A stretch of DNA of 64,000 bases from Sphaerimonospora thailandensis. GTDB taxonomy: Bacteria > Actinomycetota > Actinomycetes > Streptosporangiales > Streptosporangiaceae. The DNA is taken from contig NZ_BOOG01000007.1 in the NCBI RefSeq assembly GCF_016863115.1, positions 62,001 through 126,000 of the forward strand. Direction: 5' to 3'. The notes beneath the pieces are model-generated. The model worked only from the letters and a program-made list of their open reading frames with translations. It was not told the DNA's origin and did no database searches. A program made the position numbers and the translations under genes. This document shows positions 7,990-15,947 of the stretch, one piece after another. Position 1 is the stretch's first letter. Every line of letters starts with the position of its first letter.

Positions 7990-9079
7990 TGTGCTGCCCC
8001 AGATCCTCGGATGGTGGGAGTCGGGGGAGCGGTTCGGGCTGGCCACCGTGGTCGGCACGTTCCGCAGCGCGCCGCGCCCGCCCGGCGCGTCGATGGCGGT
8101 GCTCGGCGCCGAGGCCGTCGGCAGCGTGTCGGGCGGCTGCGTCGAGGGCGCGGTCTACGAGCTCGCGCGGGAGGTCGTGGCCGGCGGGCCGCCGGTGCTC
8201 CAGCGGTACGGCGTGAGCGACGACGACGCCTTCGCCGTCGGGCTGACCTGCGGCGGCATCATCGACGTGTTCGTCGAGGCCGTGTGCGAGGAGACGTTTC
8301 CCGAGCTGGGGGAGGTGGCCGCGTCGATCGAGGCGCGCCGCCCGGTCGCCGTGGCCACGATCGTGGCCGGGCCCGGCACCGTCGGGGCCAGGCGCGTGGT
8401 GTGGCCCGACCACGCCTCCGGATCGCTCGGCTCGGCCCGGCTGGACGACGCGGTGGACGACGACGTGCGCGGCATGCTCGCCCAGGGGCTGACCGGCGTC
8501 CGGCGCTACGGCGCCGAGGGCGAGCGGCGGCTGGACGACCTGCAGGTGTTCGTCCACTCGTTCGCGCCGTCGCCGCGGATGCTCGTCTTCGGCGCGATCG
8601 ACTTCGCCGCGGCCGTGGCCCGCGTCGGCAAGTTCCTCGGCTATCACGTCGTCGTCTGCGACGCCCGCCCGGTGTTCGCGACGGCCAAGCGCTTTCCCGA
8701 GGCGGACGAGGTGGTGGTCCGGTGGCCGCACGACTACCTGTCCTCCGTCGAGGTCGACGAGCGGACCGTCGTCTGCGTGCTCACCCACGACCCCAAGTTC
8801 GACGTCCCGCTGCTCGAGGTCGCCCTGCGGACCCCGGCGGCGTACATCGGCGCGATGGGCTCGCGGCGGACCCACGACGACCGGCTCGCCCGGCTGCGCG
8901 AGGCGGGTCTGTCGGAGGCCGAGCTGGCGCGGCTGCGCTCGCCGATCGGGCTCGACCTGGGGGCCCGCACCCCGGAGGAGACCGCCGTCTCGATCGCCGC
9001 CGAGCTGATCAAGCTCCGGTGGGGCGGCTCCGGTCATTCCCTCAGTGAGACGACCGGCCGCATCCACGGCGACGGGTGA
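7982..9079 (+). CDS. XdhC/CoxF-family molybdenum hydroxylase maturation protein
   Basis: 365 aa if it starts at ATG 7982, which lies 11 nt after GGGAGG (7965-7970). A GTG at 7970 is in frame but overlaps that ribosome site. The N-terminal XdhC domain shows GSVSGGCVEGAVYE and TCGGIIDVFVE. The C-terminal Rossmann part has MLVFGAIDFAAAVARVGKFL and ends in IGAMGSRRTHDDRLARLREAG, the usual XdhC closing motif. XdhC proteins bind molybdenum cofactor and assist its sulfuration and insertion. It overlaps the genes on both sides, which supports one operon. Confidence 0.92.
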   Translation: MRDVLPQILGWWESGERFGLATVVGTFRSAPRPPGASMAVLGAEAVGSVSGGCVEGAVYELAREVVAGGPPVLQRYGVSDDDAFAVGLTCGGIIDVFVEAVCEETFPELGEVAASIEARRPVAVATIVAGPGTVGARRVVWPDHASGSLGSARLDDAVDDDVRGMLAQGLTGVRRYGAEGERRLDDLQVFVHSFAPSPRMLVFGAIDFAAAVARVGKFLGYHVVVCDARPVFATAKRFPEADEVVVRWPHDYLSSVEVDERTVVCVLTHDPKFDVPLLEVALRTPAAYIGAMGSRRTHDDRLARLREAGLSEAELARLRSPIGLDLGARTPEETAVSIAAELIKLRWGGSGHSLSETTGRIHGDG

Positions 9080-9678
9080 GGGTGATGGGGGAGATCGCCG
9101 GTGTGCTGCTGGCGGCCGGCGGCGGCAGCCGGCTCGGGACGCCGAAGGCCCTGGTGGAGTTCGCCGGCGAGCGGCTGGCCGAACGCGGCGTGCGACTGCT
9201 GTCCGAGGGCGGCTGCCACCCCGTGGTCGTCGTGCTGGGCGCCGCCGAGATCCGGATCAGCGGGACGGTGGCCGTGTGCAACCCGGACTGGGCGAGTGGC
9301 ATGGGCTCGTCCCTGCGCGTCGGCCTGGGCTCGCTGCCCGCCGCGGCCGTCGCCGCGGTGATCGCCCTCGTGGACCAGCCGCTGGTCCGGCCGGCCGCCG
9401 TGGCGCGGCTGATCGAGGCGTTCCACGCCGGCGCCACGGTCGCGGTCGCCACGTACGGCGGGGCGCCGCGCAACCCCGTGCTGATCGCGCGCGGACACTT
9501 CACGGACGTGTGCGCGCTCGCCGAGGGCGACGTGGGGGCGCGGCCGTTCCTGCGGGCCCACCCCGAGCTGGTGACCCCGGTGCCGTGCGACGACGTGGGC
9601 GACCCGGCCGACGTCGACACCCCGGAGGATCTGGCCGCGGTGCGTCGTCAGGCGGTGCGACCGCGAGAGGCCGGATGA
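9076..9678 (+). CDS. MobA-like NTP transferase (molybdenum cofactor cytidylyltransferase type)
   Basis: 200 aa from GTG 9076, which overlaps the xdhC stop as GTGA; ATG 9085 is an alternative. The nucleotide-binding motif LLAAGGGSRLGTPKALVEF is at about residues 11-29. NPDWASGMGSSLRVGL and ALVDQPLVRP follow, as in MocA/MobA-like enzymes that attach CMP or GMP to molybdopterin cofactor. Its place at the end of the CoxD/CoxE/XdhC set supports a role in cofactor finishing. MocA (CMP) is more likely than MobA because xanthine dehydrogenase and CO dehydrogenase enzymes usually carry the cytosine dinucleotide form. Confidence 0.88.
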   Translation: MRVMGEIAGVLLAAGGGSRLGTPKALVEFAGERLAERGVRLLSEGGCHPVVVVLGAAEIRISGTVAVCNPDWASGMGSSLRVGLGSLPAAAVAAVIALVDQPLVRPAAVARLIEAFHAGATVAVATYGGAPRNPVLIARGHFTDVCALAEGDVGARPFLRAHPELVTPVPCDDVGDPADVDTPEDLAAVRRQAVRPREAG

Positions 9679-9774
9679 CGGGGGCGTTCCGGCGGACCGC
9701 ACGATTTCGGGTTAGCCTTGTCACCGAAACGGAACAACGTTCGGTTCGGGTGGGCGTACGGAAGGACGAAGCGG

Positions 9775-10809
9775 ATGCGGATCGGGATGGCCCTCAACTA
9801 CGCGGGGGGCTTCAAGGAGACCGTCGCCGAGCTGTCCGACTACGAGAAGGCCGGTCTGGACATCGTGTTCGTGCCCGAGGCCTACAGCTTCGACGCGGTC
9901 AGCCAGATGGGGTACATCGCCGCGAAGACCGAGCGCCTCCAGATCGCCTCGGGCATCCTGCCGATCTACTCGCGCACGCCCACGCTGCTGGCCATGACGG
10001 CGGCCGGCCTGGACTACGTCTCCGACGGGCGTTTCACGCTCGGCATCGGCGCGTCCGGCCCCCAGGTGATCGAGGGCTTCCACGGCGTGCCGTACACGGC
10101 GCCGCTGGGCCGTACCCGCGAGATCGTGGAGATCTGCCGCAAGGTGTGGCGGCGGGAACGGCTGGAGCACGCCGGCAGGCACTACACGATGCCGCTGGAA
10201 GGCGGCACCGGCCTGGGCAAGCCGCTCAAGCTGATCAACCATCCGGTGCGGGAGCGGATTCCCATCGTGATCGCGGCGATCGGGCCGAAGAACGTGGAGC
10301 TCGCCGCCGAGATCGCCGAAGGCTGGGAGCCGATCTTCTTCATGCCGGAGCGGGCCGCCGACGTGTGGGGGCCGTCGCTGGCCGCCGGCCGGGCGCGCAG
10401 GGATCCCGCGCTGGGCGAGCTGGACGTGATCGCCCAGGCGGTGCTGGCGATCGGCGACGACGTGGCCGGCATCCTCGAGCTCGGCCGCTCGATGGCGGCG
10501 CTCTACATCGGCGGCATGGGCGCGCGCGGCAAGAACTTCTACAACGACCTGGCCCGCCGGTACGGCTACGAGCGGGAGGCGGAGCTGATCCAGGACCTCT
10601 ATCTCGCGGGCCGGAAGAAGGAGGCCGAGGCCGCGGTGCCGGGTGAGCTGCTGGAGCGGATGTCGCTGATCGGTCCGGAGGGCCATGTGAGGGAGCGGCT
10701 GGCGGCCATGCGCGAGGCGGGCGTCACCACGCTCAACGTGACCCCCGTCGCCGCCACCCACGGCGACCGCGTCCGCCTCATCGAAAAGATCAGAGAACTC
10801 GCCGCCTAG
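9775..10809 (+). CDS. LLM-class, probably F420-dependent oxidoreductase
   Basis: 344 aa from ATG 9775. An in-frame upstream GTG exists, but the conserved N-terminus MRIGMALNYAGGFKETV starts here. Motifs of the luciferase-like monooxygenase barrel are visible: LQIASGILPIYSRTP, FTLGIGASGPQVIEGFHG and IPIVIAAIGPKNVELAAEIAEGW. In actinomycetes this subgroup usually uses coenzyme F420; the substrate is unknown. The gene has its own 96-bp upstream spacer after the MobA-like gene, with a TTAGCC-type -10 near 9714, so it may be a separate transcription unit. Its 3' end overlaps the convergent TetR gene by 4 bp. Confidence 0.9.
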   Translation: MRIGMALNYAGGFKETVAELSDYEKAGLDIVFVPEAYSFDAVSQMGYIAAKTERLQIASGILPIYSRTPTLLAMTAAGLDYVSDGRFTLGIGASGPQVIEGFHGVPYTAPLGRTREIVEICRKVWRRERLEHAGRHYTMPLEGGTGLGKPLKLINHPVRERIPIVIAAIGPKNVELAAEIAEGWEPIFFMPERAADVWGPSLAAGRARRDPALGELDVIAQAVLAIGDDVAGILELGRSMAALYIGGMGARGKNFYNDLARRYGYEREAELIQDLYLAGRKKEAEAAVPGELLERMSLIGPEGHVRERLAAMREAGVTTLNVTPVAATHGDRVRLIEKIRELAA

Positions 10810-11369
10810 GGTCGGGCCGGCGGGTCGTTGAGACAGGCGGCGAAGATCCGTTCGAGCCGTGCGGTCAGCACGTCCGGGTCGGCGGCCTCGATGGTCCGCG
10901 GATCGGTGAGCCTGCGCAGCGGACCGGCCCCGAGGATGACCATCGTGGCGAGCAGCGCGCGCTCCCGGACGTCCGGGCCGCTCAGCCGGGCCTGGAACGC
11001 GTCGACCATGGCGGATTCGACCCGCGCCCGCAGCACCGCCCGGATCTCCGGGCTCGCTCCGGCCCGGTCGATCACCCGTACCAGCGGGTCGCGGCTCCCG
11101 GTGCTCAGCCGCCGGGCGACGCGGGCGGCGAGCCGCGCGGGCAGCTCCTCCGGGTCGCCCTCGATCTCGGATTCCAGCGTGGATCCGCTGATCAGGACCT
11201 TGGTGAACAGGTCGGCCTTCGACCCGAAGTAACGGTTGACGAGCGCCGGGTTCGCCTCGGCCGCCGACGCGATCATCCGGATCGTCACATGGTCGTAGCC
11301 GTGCTCGCTGAACAACTCGCGCGCGGCCGCGAGGATCCGCTCACTGGTGGCCGCCCGATCTCGTGTCAC
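10806..11369 (-). CDS. TetR-family transcriptional regulator
   Basis: 187 aa from GTG 11369. The frame is open further upstream, but the TetR domain starts right here (TRDRAATSERILAAARELF). The helix-turn-helix is TIRMIASAAEANPALVNRYFGSK, about residues 32-54. The C-terminal domain is variable, and the ligand cannot be guessed. It is divergent from a DHA2 exporter gene 93 bp away, the standard arrangement for a repressor of a drug pump. A -10 TAACCT lies 7 nt before the GTG on the minus strand, so the mRNA is probably leaderless. Confidence 0.9.
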   Translation of the reverse strand: MTRDRAATSERILAAARELFSEHGYDHVTIRMIASAAEANPALVNRYFGSKADLFTKVLISGSTLESEIEGDPEELPARLAARVARRLSTGSRDPLVRVIDRAGASPEIRAVLRARVESAMVDAFQARLSGPDVRERALLATMVILGAGPLRRLTDPRTIEAADPDVLTARLERIFAACLNDPPARP

Positions 11370-11462
11370 CTTGCGTAGGTTATCGTGGTTCGCAGGTAAA
11401 CAAGCGTCTACTAAGGGCGAGGCCCAGTCCAGGGAGGACGATCCCGGCCGAGAGGAGATCGC
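11370..11462. promoter_or_regulatory. Divergent promoter region of tetR and the MFS exporter
   Basis: The tetR -10 hexamer TAACCT reads on the minus strand at 11377-11382. Two similar direct repeats, GTAGGTTATC (11375-11384) and GCAGGTAAAC (11392-11401), lie around it, and a rightward TACTAAG-like -10 near 11409 may serve the exporter. A regulator binding here could control both genes. The repeats are not palindromic as TetR sites usually are, so the operator assignment is weak. Confidence 0.4.
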
Positions 11463-12998
11463 GTGACCCAGGAGATGGTGCGGGAAGCGGCGCCGAGGTC
11501 GTACACGCATCGCGAGGTCATCAAGATCCTGTCCGGGCTGTTGCTGGCCCTGCTGACCTCGATGATCTCGACGTCCGTCGTCGGTACGGCACTGCCGACG
11601 ATCGTGGGCGAGCTCGGCGGGCAGGAGCAGTACTCCTGGGTGGCCAGTTCGACGCTGCTGACGATGACGGTGTCGACCCCGCTGTGGGGCAAGCTGTCCG
11701 ACATCTTCGGGCGCAAGCTGATGTTCCAGCTGGCCCTCGGGCTGTTCGTGGCGGCGTCGATGATGGCCGGTCTGTCGCAGAGCATCGGCATGCTGATCGC
11801 GGCGCGCGCCGCACAGGGTCTCGGGAGCGGCGGCCTTTCCGCGCTCGTCCAGGTGATCCTCGGCGACGTGGTCGAGCCGCGTGAGCGTGGGCGCTACCTG
11901 GGCTACACGGGGGCGGTCTTCGGGGTCGCCACGGTCGCCGGTCCACTTCTCGGCGGCTTCATCGTGGACACCGGGTGGCTCGGCTGGCGCTGGTGCTTCT
12001 ACGTGTGCGTCCCGCTCGCGGTCGTGGCGTTCGTCGTCATCCAGAAGGTGCTGCGGCTGCCGCGCGTGCGACGGGACACCAAGATCGACTGGTGGGGTGC
12101 GACCACGCTGACCGGCGGCGCCGCCACCCTGATGCTGCTGCTGTCACTGGGCGGCCACGAGTTCGACTGGGGTTCCCCCTGGACGTACGGCCTCGGCACG
12201 CTCAGCCTGGTGCTGTTCGCCCTGGCGATCCCGGCCGAGCGCAGGGCCGCCGACCCCATCCTGCCGCCGCGGCTGTTCCGCGACCGGACGTTCGTCCTGG
12301 CGAGCCTGGCGTCGCTGCTCGTCGGCATCGCGATGTTCGGCGTGATGATCTACCTGCCGCAGTATCTGCAGATCGTCAAACGCCTCAGCCCGACGGACTC
12401 CGGGCTCATGACACTGCCCATGGTCATCGGCATGTTCGTCGCGTCGATCACCTCGGGGCGGATCGTGACCAGGACCGGCCGGTGGAAGGCGTTTCCGGTG
12501 GTCGGCATGACGCTGGTGACCGTGGGCATGTGGCTGCTGTCCCGCCTGGAGGTCGGCTCATCCTCCGTGGTGATCGGAGTCGACATCGCGATCGTCGGCG
12601 TGGGGCTCGGGCTGGGCATGTACATGCTGCTCCTCGCCACGCAGAACTCGGTCGAGCGCCGCGACATGGCGGTCAGCACCTCCGGTGTCACGTTCTTCCG
12701 CAGTCTGGGCGGCGCGGTCGGGGTGGCGGCCTTCGGCGCGATCCTCAGCAACCGGGTGCGGGACGAGTTGGCCACGATGCTCGACGCCCGGTCCGCGGGC
12801 CTCGCGCTGGGCACCCCGGACGCGATCCACCACCTGCCTCCCCAGGTGCAGGACGTCGTGATCCAGGCGTTCTCCTCGGCGACGCGCACGGTCTTCCTGG
12901 TCGGGGCGCCGGCCGCCGCGCTCGGCCTCGTCGCCGTGCTCTGCCTGCGCGAGGCGGTGCTGCGCTCCGCGCGTTCCACCGCGGAGCCCCCGCAGTAG
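11463..12998 (+). CDS. DHA2-family MFS multidrug exporter
   Basis: 511 aa from GTG 11463 with a GAGGAGATC site. About 14 hydrophobic segments can be followed, typical of DHA2 drug:H+ antiporters (EmrB/QacA type). The family motif A between helices 2 and 3 is PLWGKLSDIFGRK (about residues 76-88). The antiporter motif C region GYTGAVFGVATVAGPLLGG is near residues 143-161. It should be an inner-membrane efflux pump. The divergent TetR gene is its likely repressor. The substrate is unknown. Confidence 0.93.
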   Translation: MTQEMVREAAPRSYTHREVIKILSGLLLALLTSMISTSVVGTALPTIVGELGGQEQYSWVASSTLLTMTVSTPLWGKLSDIFGRKLMFQLALGLFVAASMMAGLSQSIGMLIAARAAQGLGSGGLSALVQVILGDVVEPRERGRYLGYTGAVFGVATVAGPLLGGFIVDTGWLGWRWCFYVCVPLAVVAFVVIQKVLRLPRVRRDTKIDWWGATTLTGGAATLMLLLSLGGHEFDWGSPWTYGLGTLSLVLFALAIPAERRAADPILPPRLFRDRTFVLASLASLLVGIAMFGVMIYLPQYLQIVKRLSPTDSGLMTLPMVIGMFVASITSGRIVTRTGRWKAFPVVGMTLVTVGMWLLSRLEVGSSSVVIGVDIAIVGVGLGLGMYMLLLATQNSVERRDMAVSTSGVTFFRSLGGAVGVAAFGAILSNRVRDELATMLDARSAGLALGTPDAIHHLPPQVQDVVIQAFSSATRTVFLVGAPAAALGLVAVLCLREAVLRSARSTAEPPQ

Positions 12999-13028
12999 AT
13001 CCACATCCCGGTCGGTAGATCCACGCAG

Positions 13029-13034
13029 TAGAGT
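13029..13034 (+). promoter_or_regulatory. -10 hexamer TAGAGT placing the peptidase start at +1
   Basis: TAGAGT lies 6 nt before the GTG at 13041, so transcription would begin at or next to the start codon. There is no ribosome-binding sequence before that GTG, which agrees with a leaderless mRNA. No clear -35 is seen. Confidence 0.5.
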
Positions 13035-13040
13035 CCAGCC

Positions 13041-14135
13041 GTGTCATATGCCTCACTTCACGCCGTGCGCCGGGCCCGGTTGGCCGCGGCGTTCCCCGAA
13101 CACGGTGTCGCCGCGATGCTCGTCACCTGCCCCGTCAACGTGCGCTACCTCACCGGGCTGTCCAGCTCGAACGCCGCGGTGCTCGTCGGCACCGGCGGGC
13201 TGGCCGTGCTCGCCACCGACTCCCGGTACGCGGAGACGGCGCGGCGGCAGTGCCCGGACGTGGAGGTGGTCGTCGGTCGCGACGTGGCCTGGGTGCTGAT
13301 CAACCGCGCCGACGCCGCCGCGGCCGGCATCGCGGTCGAGGCCGACCACATGACGGTGGCCCGATTTCGATGGCTCGGCGGCCAGCTCGTCCAACGGCTC
13401 GGCCGTGACCCGCTGACCCCGGTCAGCGGGCTCGTCGAGGCGGTGCGCGCGGTCAAGGACGAGCAGGAGATCGACGCGCTGCGCCGGGCCTGCTCGATCA
13501 CGGATGAGGCGTTCTCCCAGGTCGTCGAGCGCATCACCCCCGGTGTCACCGAACGGGAGATCGCCAGATGGCTGGAGGTCCGGATGGTGGAACTCGGCGC
13601 GGACAAGCCGGCGTTCGACTCCATCGTGGCGGCCGGTCCCAACGGCTCGATCCCGCACCACTCGCCCTCGGACCGGCCGATCCGTTCCGGCGACCTGGTG
13701 ACCATGGACTTCGGCGCCCGCTACGGGGGCTACCACGCCGACATGACCCGCACGGTCGCCGTCGGCCGGCCGGCCGACTGGCAGCGCGACCTCTACGAGC
13801 TCGTACGGCGGGCTCAGCACGCCGGGTGCCTCGCCGTACGACCCGGTGCGACGGCTCATCAGGTGGACGCGGCGGCGCGCGAGGTGATCGTGGCGGCGGG
13901 TCACGGGGAGCACTTCGAGCACGGGCTGGGCCACGGGGTCGGCCTGGAGATCCACGAACAGCCGTTCCTGGGCCCTGACAGGACCGGTAGACTAGAGGAT
14001 CGAGTTCCGATCACCGTTGAGCCGGGGGTGTACCTGCCGGGCAGGGGCGGCGTGCGCATCGAGGACACGCTGGTCACGCGCGACGACGGGCCGGAGCTTC
14101 TCACACTGACCACCAAGGAGCTGCTCATCCTGTAG
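13041..14135 (+). CDS. Xaa-Pro aminopeptidase / M24 metallopeptidase
   Basis: 364 aa from GTG 13041, probably leaderless. The N-terminal creatinase-like domain (about 1-130) contains [19 protein letters not shown]. The C-terminal pita-bread domain carries the five metal ligands in order: Asp in [11 protein letters not shown], Asp in [12 protein letters not shown], His in [13 protein letters not shown], Glu in [11 protein letters not shown] and Glu in VRIEDTLV. The enzyme releases N-terminal residues before proline in the cytosol. A similar peptidase gene commonly precedes efp in actinomycetes, as here (23 bp apart). Confidence 0.95.
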   Translation: MSYASLHAVRRARLAAAFPEHGVAAMLVTCPVNVRYLTGLSSSNAAVLVGTGGLAVLATDSRYAETARRQCPDVEVVVGRDVAWVLINRADAAAAGIAVEADHMTVARFRWLGGQLVQRLGRDPLTPVSGLVEAVRAVKDEQEIDALRRACSITDEAFSQVVERITPGVTEREIARWLEVRMVELGADKPAFDSIVAAGPNGSIPHHSPSDRPIRSGDLVTMDFGARYGGYHADMTRTVAVGRPADWQRDLYELVRRAQHAGCLAVRPGATAHQVDAAAREVIVAAGHGEHFEHGLGHGVGLEIHEQPFLGPDRTGRLEDRVPITVEPGVYLPGRGGVRIEDTLVTRDDGPELLTLTTKELLIL

Positions 14136-14158
14136 GGCAGCCGCATGCGGGAGACCAC

Positions 14159-14719
14159 GTGGCGACGACGAACGACCTGAAGAACGGACTCGTGCTCAAG
14201 CTCGACGGCGGCGAGCTGTGGGCCGTCGTCGAGTTCCAGCACGTCAAGCCGGGCAAGGGCGGCGCGTTCGTCCGCACCAAGCTCAAGAACGTGCTGACCG
14301 GCAAGACCCTCGACCGGACCTTCAACGCCGGTGTCAAGGTCGACGTGGCCAACGTCGACAAGCGCGAGATGCAGTACTCCTACCTCGACGGCGACGACTT
14401 CGTCTTCATGGACACCGAGACCTTCGACATGGTCAACGTGGCGCGTTCCGTGGTGGGCGACGCCGCCAACTACATGCTGGAGAACACCACGGCGACCGTC
14501 GCCTTCAACGAGGGCAACCCGCTGTACGTGGACCTTCCGGCGGCCGCCGAGCTGACGATCTCGCATACCGATCCGGGCCTGCAGGGCGACCGCTCCACCG
14601 GCGGCACCAAGCCCGCCACCCTGGAGACCGGCGCGGAGATCAAGGTTCCGCTGTTCATCACGACCGGCGAGAAGGTCAAGGTCGACACCCGTACCGGCGA
14701 ATATCTCGGTCGGGCCTGA
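14159..14719 (+). CDS. efp: Elongation factor P
   Basis: 186 aa from GTG 14159, the normal family length. Three domains fit EF-P: an N-terminal KOW-like domain with [17 protein letters not shown], an OB domain, and a C-terminal OB domain with [30 protein letters not shown] being the usual tail. EF-P relieves ribosome stalling at consecutive prolines. The tip of the functional loop reads PGKGG with Lys33 at the modified position, whereas many actinobacterial EF-Ps carry the symmetrical loop PGKGP. It is followed by nusB with one base between stop and start. Confidence 0.97.
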   Translation: MATTNDLKNGLVLKLDGGELWAVVEFQHVKPGKGGAFVRTKLKNVLTGKTLDRTFNAGVKVDVANVDKREMQYSYLDGDDFVFMDTETFDMVNVARSVVGDAANYMLENTTATVAFNEGNPLYVDLPAAAELTISHTDPGLQGDRSTGGTKPATLETGAEIKVPLFITTGEKVKVDTRTGEYLGRA

Positions 14720-14720
14720 C

Positions 14721-15131
14721 GTGTCGGCTCGGGGGAAGGCGCGCCGCCGCGCGCTGGACGTCCTCTTCGAGGCCGAGGCGCGCAGGGAGAGCCCGCTCAG
14801 CGTGCTGGCCGAGCGGGTGGAGCGGTCGGATCCGCCGGTGAACGAGTACACCTCGAAGATCGTCGAGGGTGTGGTCCGGCACCTGGAGCGCGTCGACGAG
14901 TTGATCTCGACCTACTCCGAGGGGTGGACCCTGGAGCGGATGCCGGCGGTCGACCGGAACATCCTGCGTGCGGGGACCTTCGAGATGCTCTGGTCGGACG
15001 ACGTCCCCGAGGGCGTGGTCATCAGCGAGTGGGTCCATCTGGCGGGGGAGTTGTCGACCGACGAGTCGCCGCAGTTCGTGAACGGCCTGCTGGCTCGTTT
15101 CAAGCAGCTCAAGCCGTCCCTGTCGCTCTAG
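14721..15131 (+). CDS. nusB: Transcription antitermination factor NusB
   Basis: 136 aa from GTG 14721. Family segments are visible: ARGKARRRALDVLFEAEAR at the N-terminus, YTSKIVEGVVRHLERVDELI in the middle, MPAVDRNILRAGTFEML and PQFVNGLLARFKQ at the end. NusB binds boxA RNA with S10 (NusE) for rRNA antitermination. It is directly downstream of efp, a common arrangement, and is followed by a hairpin. Confidence 0.97.
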   Translation: MSARGKARRRALDVLFEAEARRESPLSVLAERVERSDPPVNEYTSKIVEGVVRHLERVDELISTYSEGWTLERMPAVDRNILRAGTFEMLWSDDVPEGVVISEWVHLAGELSTDESPQFVNGLLARFKQLKPSLSL

Positions 15132-15133
15132 AA

Positions 15134-15155
15134 GCGCTGCCGCATCCGGCAGCGC
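15134..15155 (+). terminator. Hairpin after nusB
   Basis: GCGCTGCCG and CGGCAGCGC form a perfect 9-bp stem with a CATC loop, beginning 3 bp after the nusB stop. There is no T-run, so it may be a weak terminator or an RNA-stability hairpin ahead of the methyltransferase gene. Confidence 0.6.
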
Positions 15156-15180
15156 GGCCGGTGAAAGTAGGAGGCCGCAC

Positions 15181-15876
15181 GTGCGTGACGCCACACGGCA
15201 GACCGTCGTCTGGGAGGCGCTGCGCGCCGTACTCGCCCGGCGGTCCGCGGCCACCGGCCGCGACTCGCTCGACATCGTCGACGCCGGGGGCGGCACGGGC
15301 GGCTTCGCCGTACCGCTCGCCAAGCTGGGACACGTGGTGACCGTGGTCGATCCGACGCCCGACTCGCTGGCCGCGCTGGAACGCCGCGCCGCCGAGACCG
15401 GCGTCGGTGTCAAGGGACTGCAGGGCGACGTGGCCGACCTCGGCGACCTGCTCGAGTACGGCAGCGCGGACCTGGTGCTGTGCCACAGCGTTCTGGAATA
15501 TGTCGACGATCCGGCGAAGGCGCTCGGCGCCGTCGGCGGCATCCTCCGTGAGGGCGGCGCGGTCAGCGTGCTCGCGGCCAACTCGGTGGCCGCGGTCGTC
15601 CACCGCGCTCTGGCGGGCCAGTTCGACGAGGCTCGACGGCTGCTGCTGACCGAGCCGTCGGGAAGGCGGTTCTCCCGGGAGGCACTGGCCGGGCTGCTCG
15701 CCGCAGCGGGGTTCACGGTGACCGAGGTCCACGGTGTACGGATCTTCGCCGAACTGATGCCGGGCATGACGGCCGAGAGCGATCCCGACGGGCTCATCGC
15801 GCTGGAGCGGGCGGCGGCCGGCCACCCGGTGCTGCGCGACATCGCCGCCCAGCTTCATGTCATCGCCCACCGATGA
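15181..15876 (+). CDS. Class I SAM-dependent methyltransferase
   Basis: 231 aa from GTG 15181 with an AGGAGG site 6 nt upstream. Motif I is DIVDAGGGTGGFAVPLAKLG (about residues 31-50), followed by the acidic VTVVDPTPDSL. Motif IV-like LVLCHSVLEYVDDP is near 99-112. The fold is a 7BS methyltransferase of the SmtA/UbiE-like group. The substrate is unknown. The gene follows nusB in the same direction and precedes dinB, which has its own promoter. Confidence 0.9.
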   Translation: MRDATRQTVVWEALRAVLARRSAATGRDSLDIVDAGGGTGGFAVPLAKLGHVVTVVDPTPDSLAALERRAAETGVGVKGLQGDVADLGDLLEYGSADLVLCHSVLEYVDDPAKALGAVGGILREGGAVSVLAANSVAAVVHRALAGQFDEARRLLLTEPSGRRFSREALAGLLAAAGFTVTEVHGVRIFAELMPGMTAESDPDGLIALERAAAGHPVLRDIAAQLHVIAHR

Positions 15877-15907
15877 CATCGCCCGGGCAGATGAAATCAC
15901 CCAAGAT

Positions 15908-15947
15908 TTGACGTGCTTCGAATGACTGTTCGGGTAGAGTCGATGAC
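15908..15947 (+). promoter_or_regulatory. dinB promoter with LexA (SOS) box
   Basis: TCGAATGACTGTTCGG at 15918-15933 matches the actinobacterial LexA box TCGAAC-N4-GTTCGA in 10 of 12 defined positions. TTGACG (15908-15913) is a possible -35 and TAGAGT (15935-15940) a good -10, although their spacing of 21 is long. The -10 ends 7 nt before GTG 15948, so the mRNA should be leaderless, and LexA bound here would block the promoter. Confidence 0.8.
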
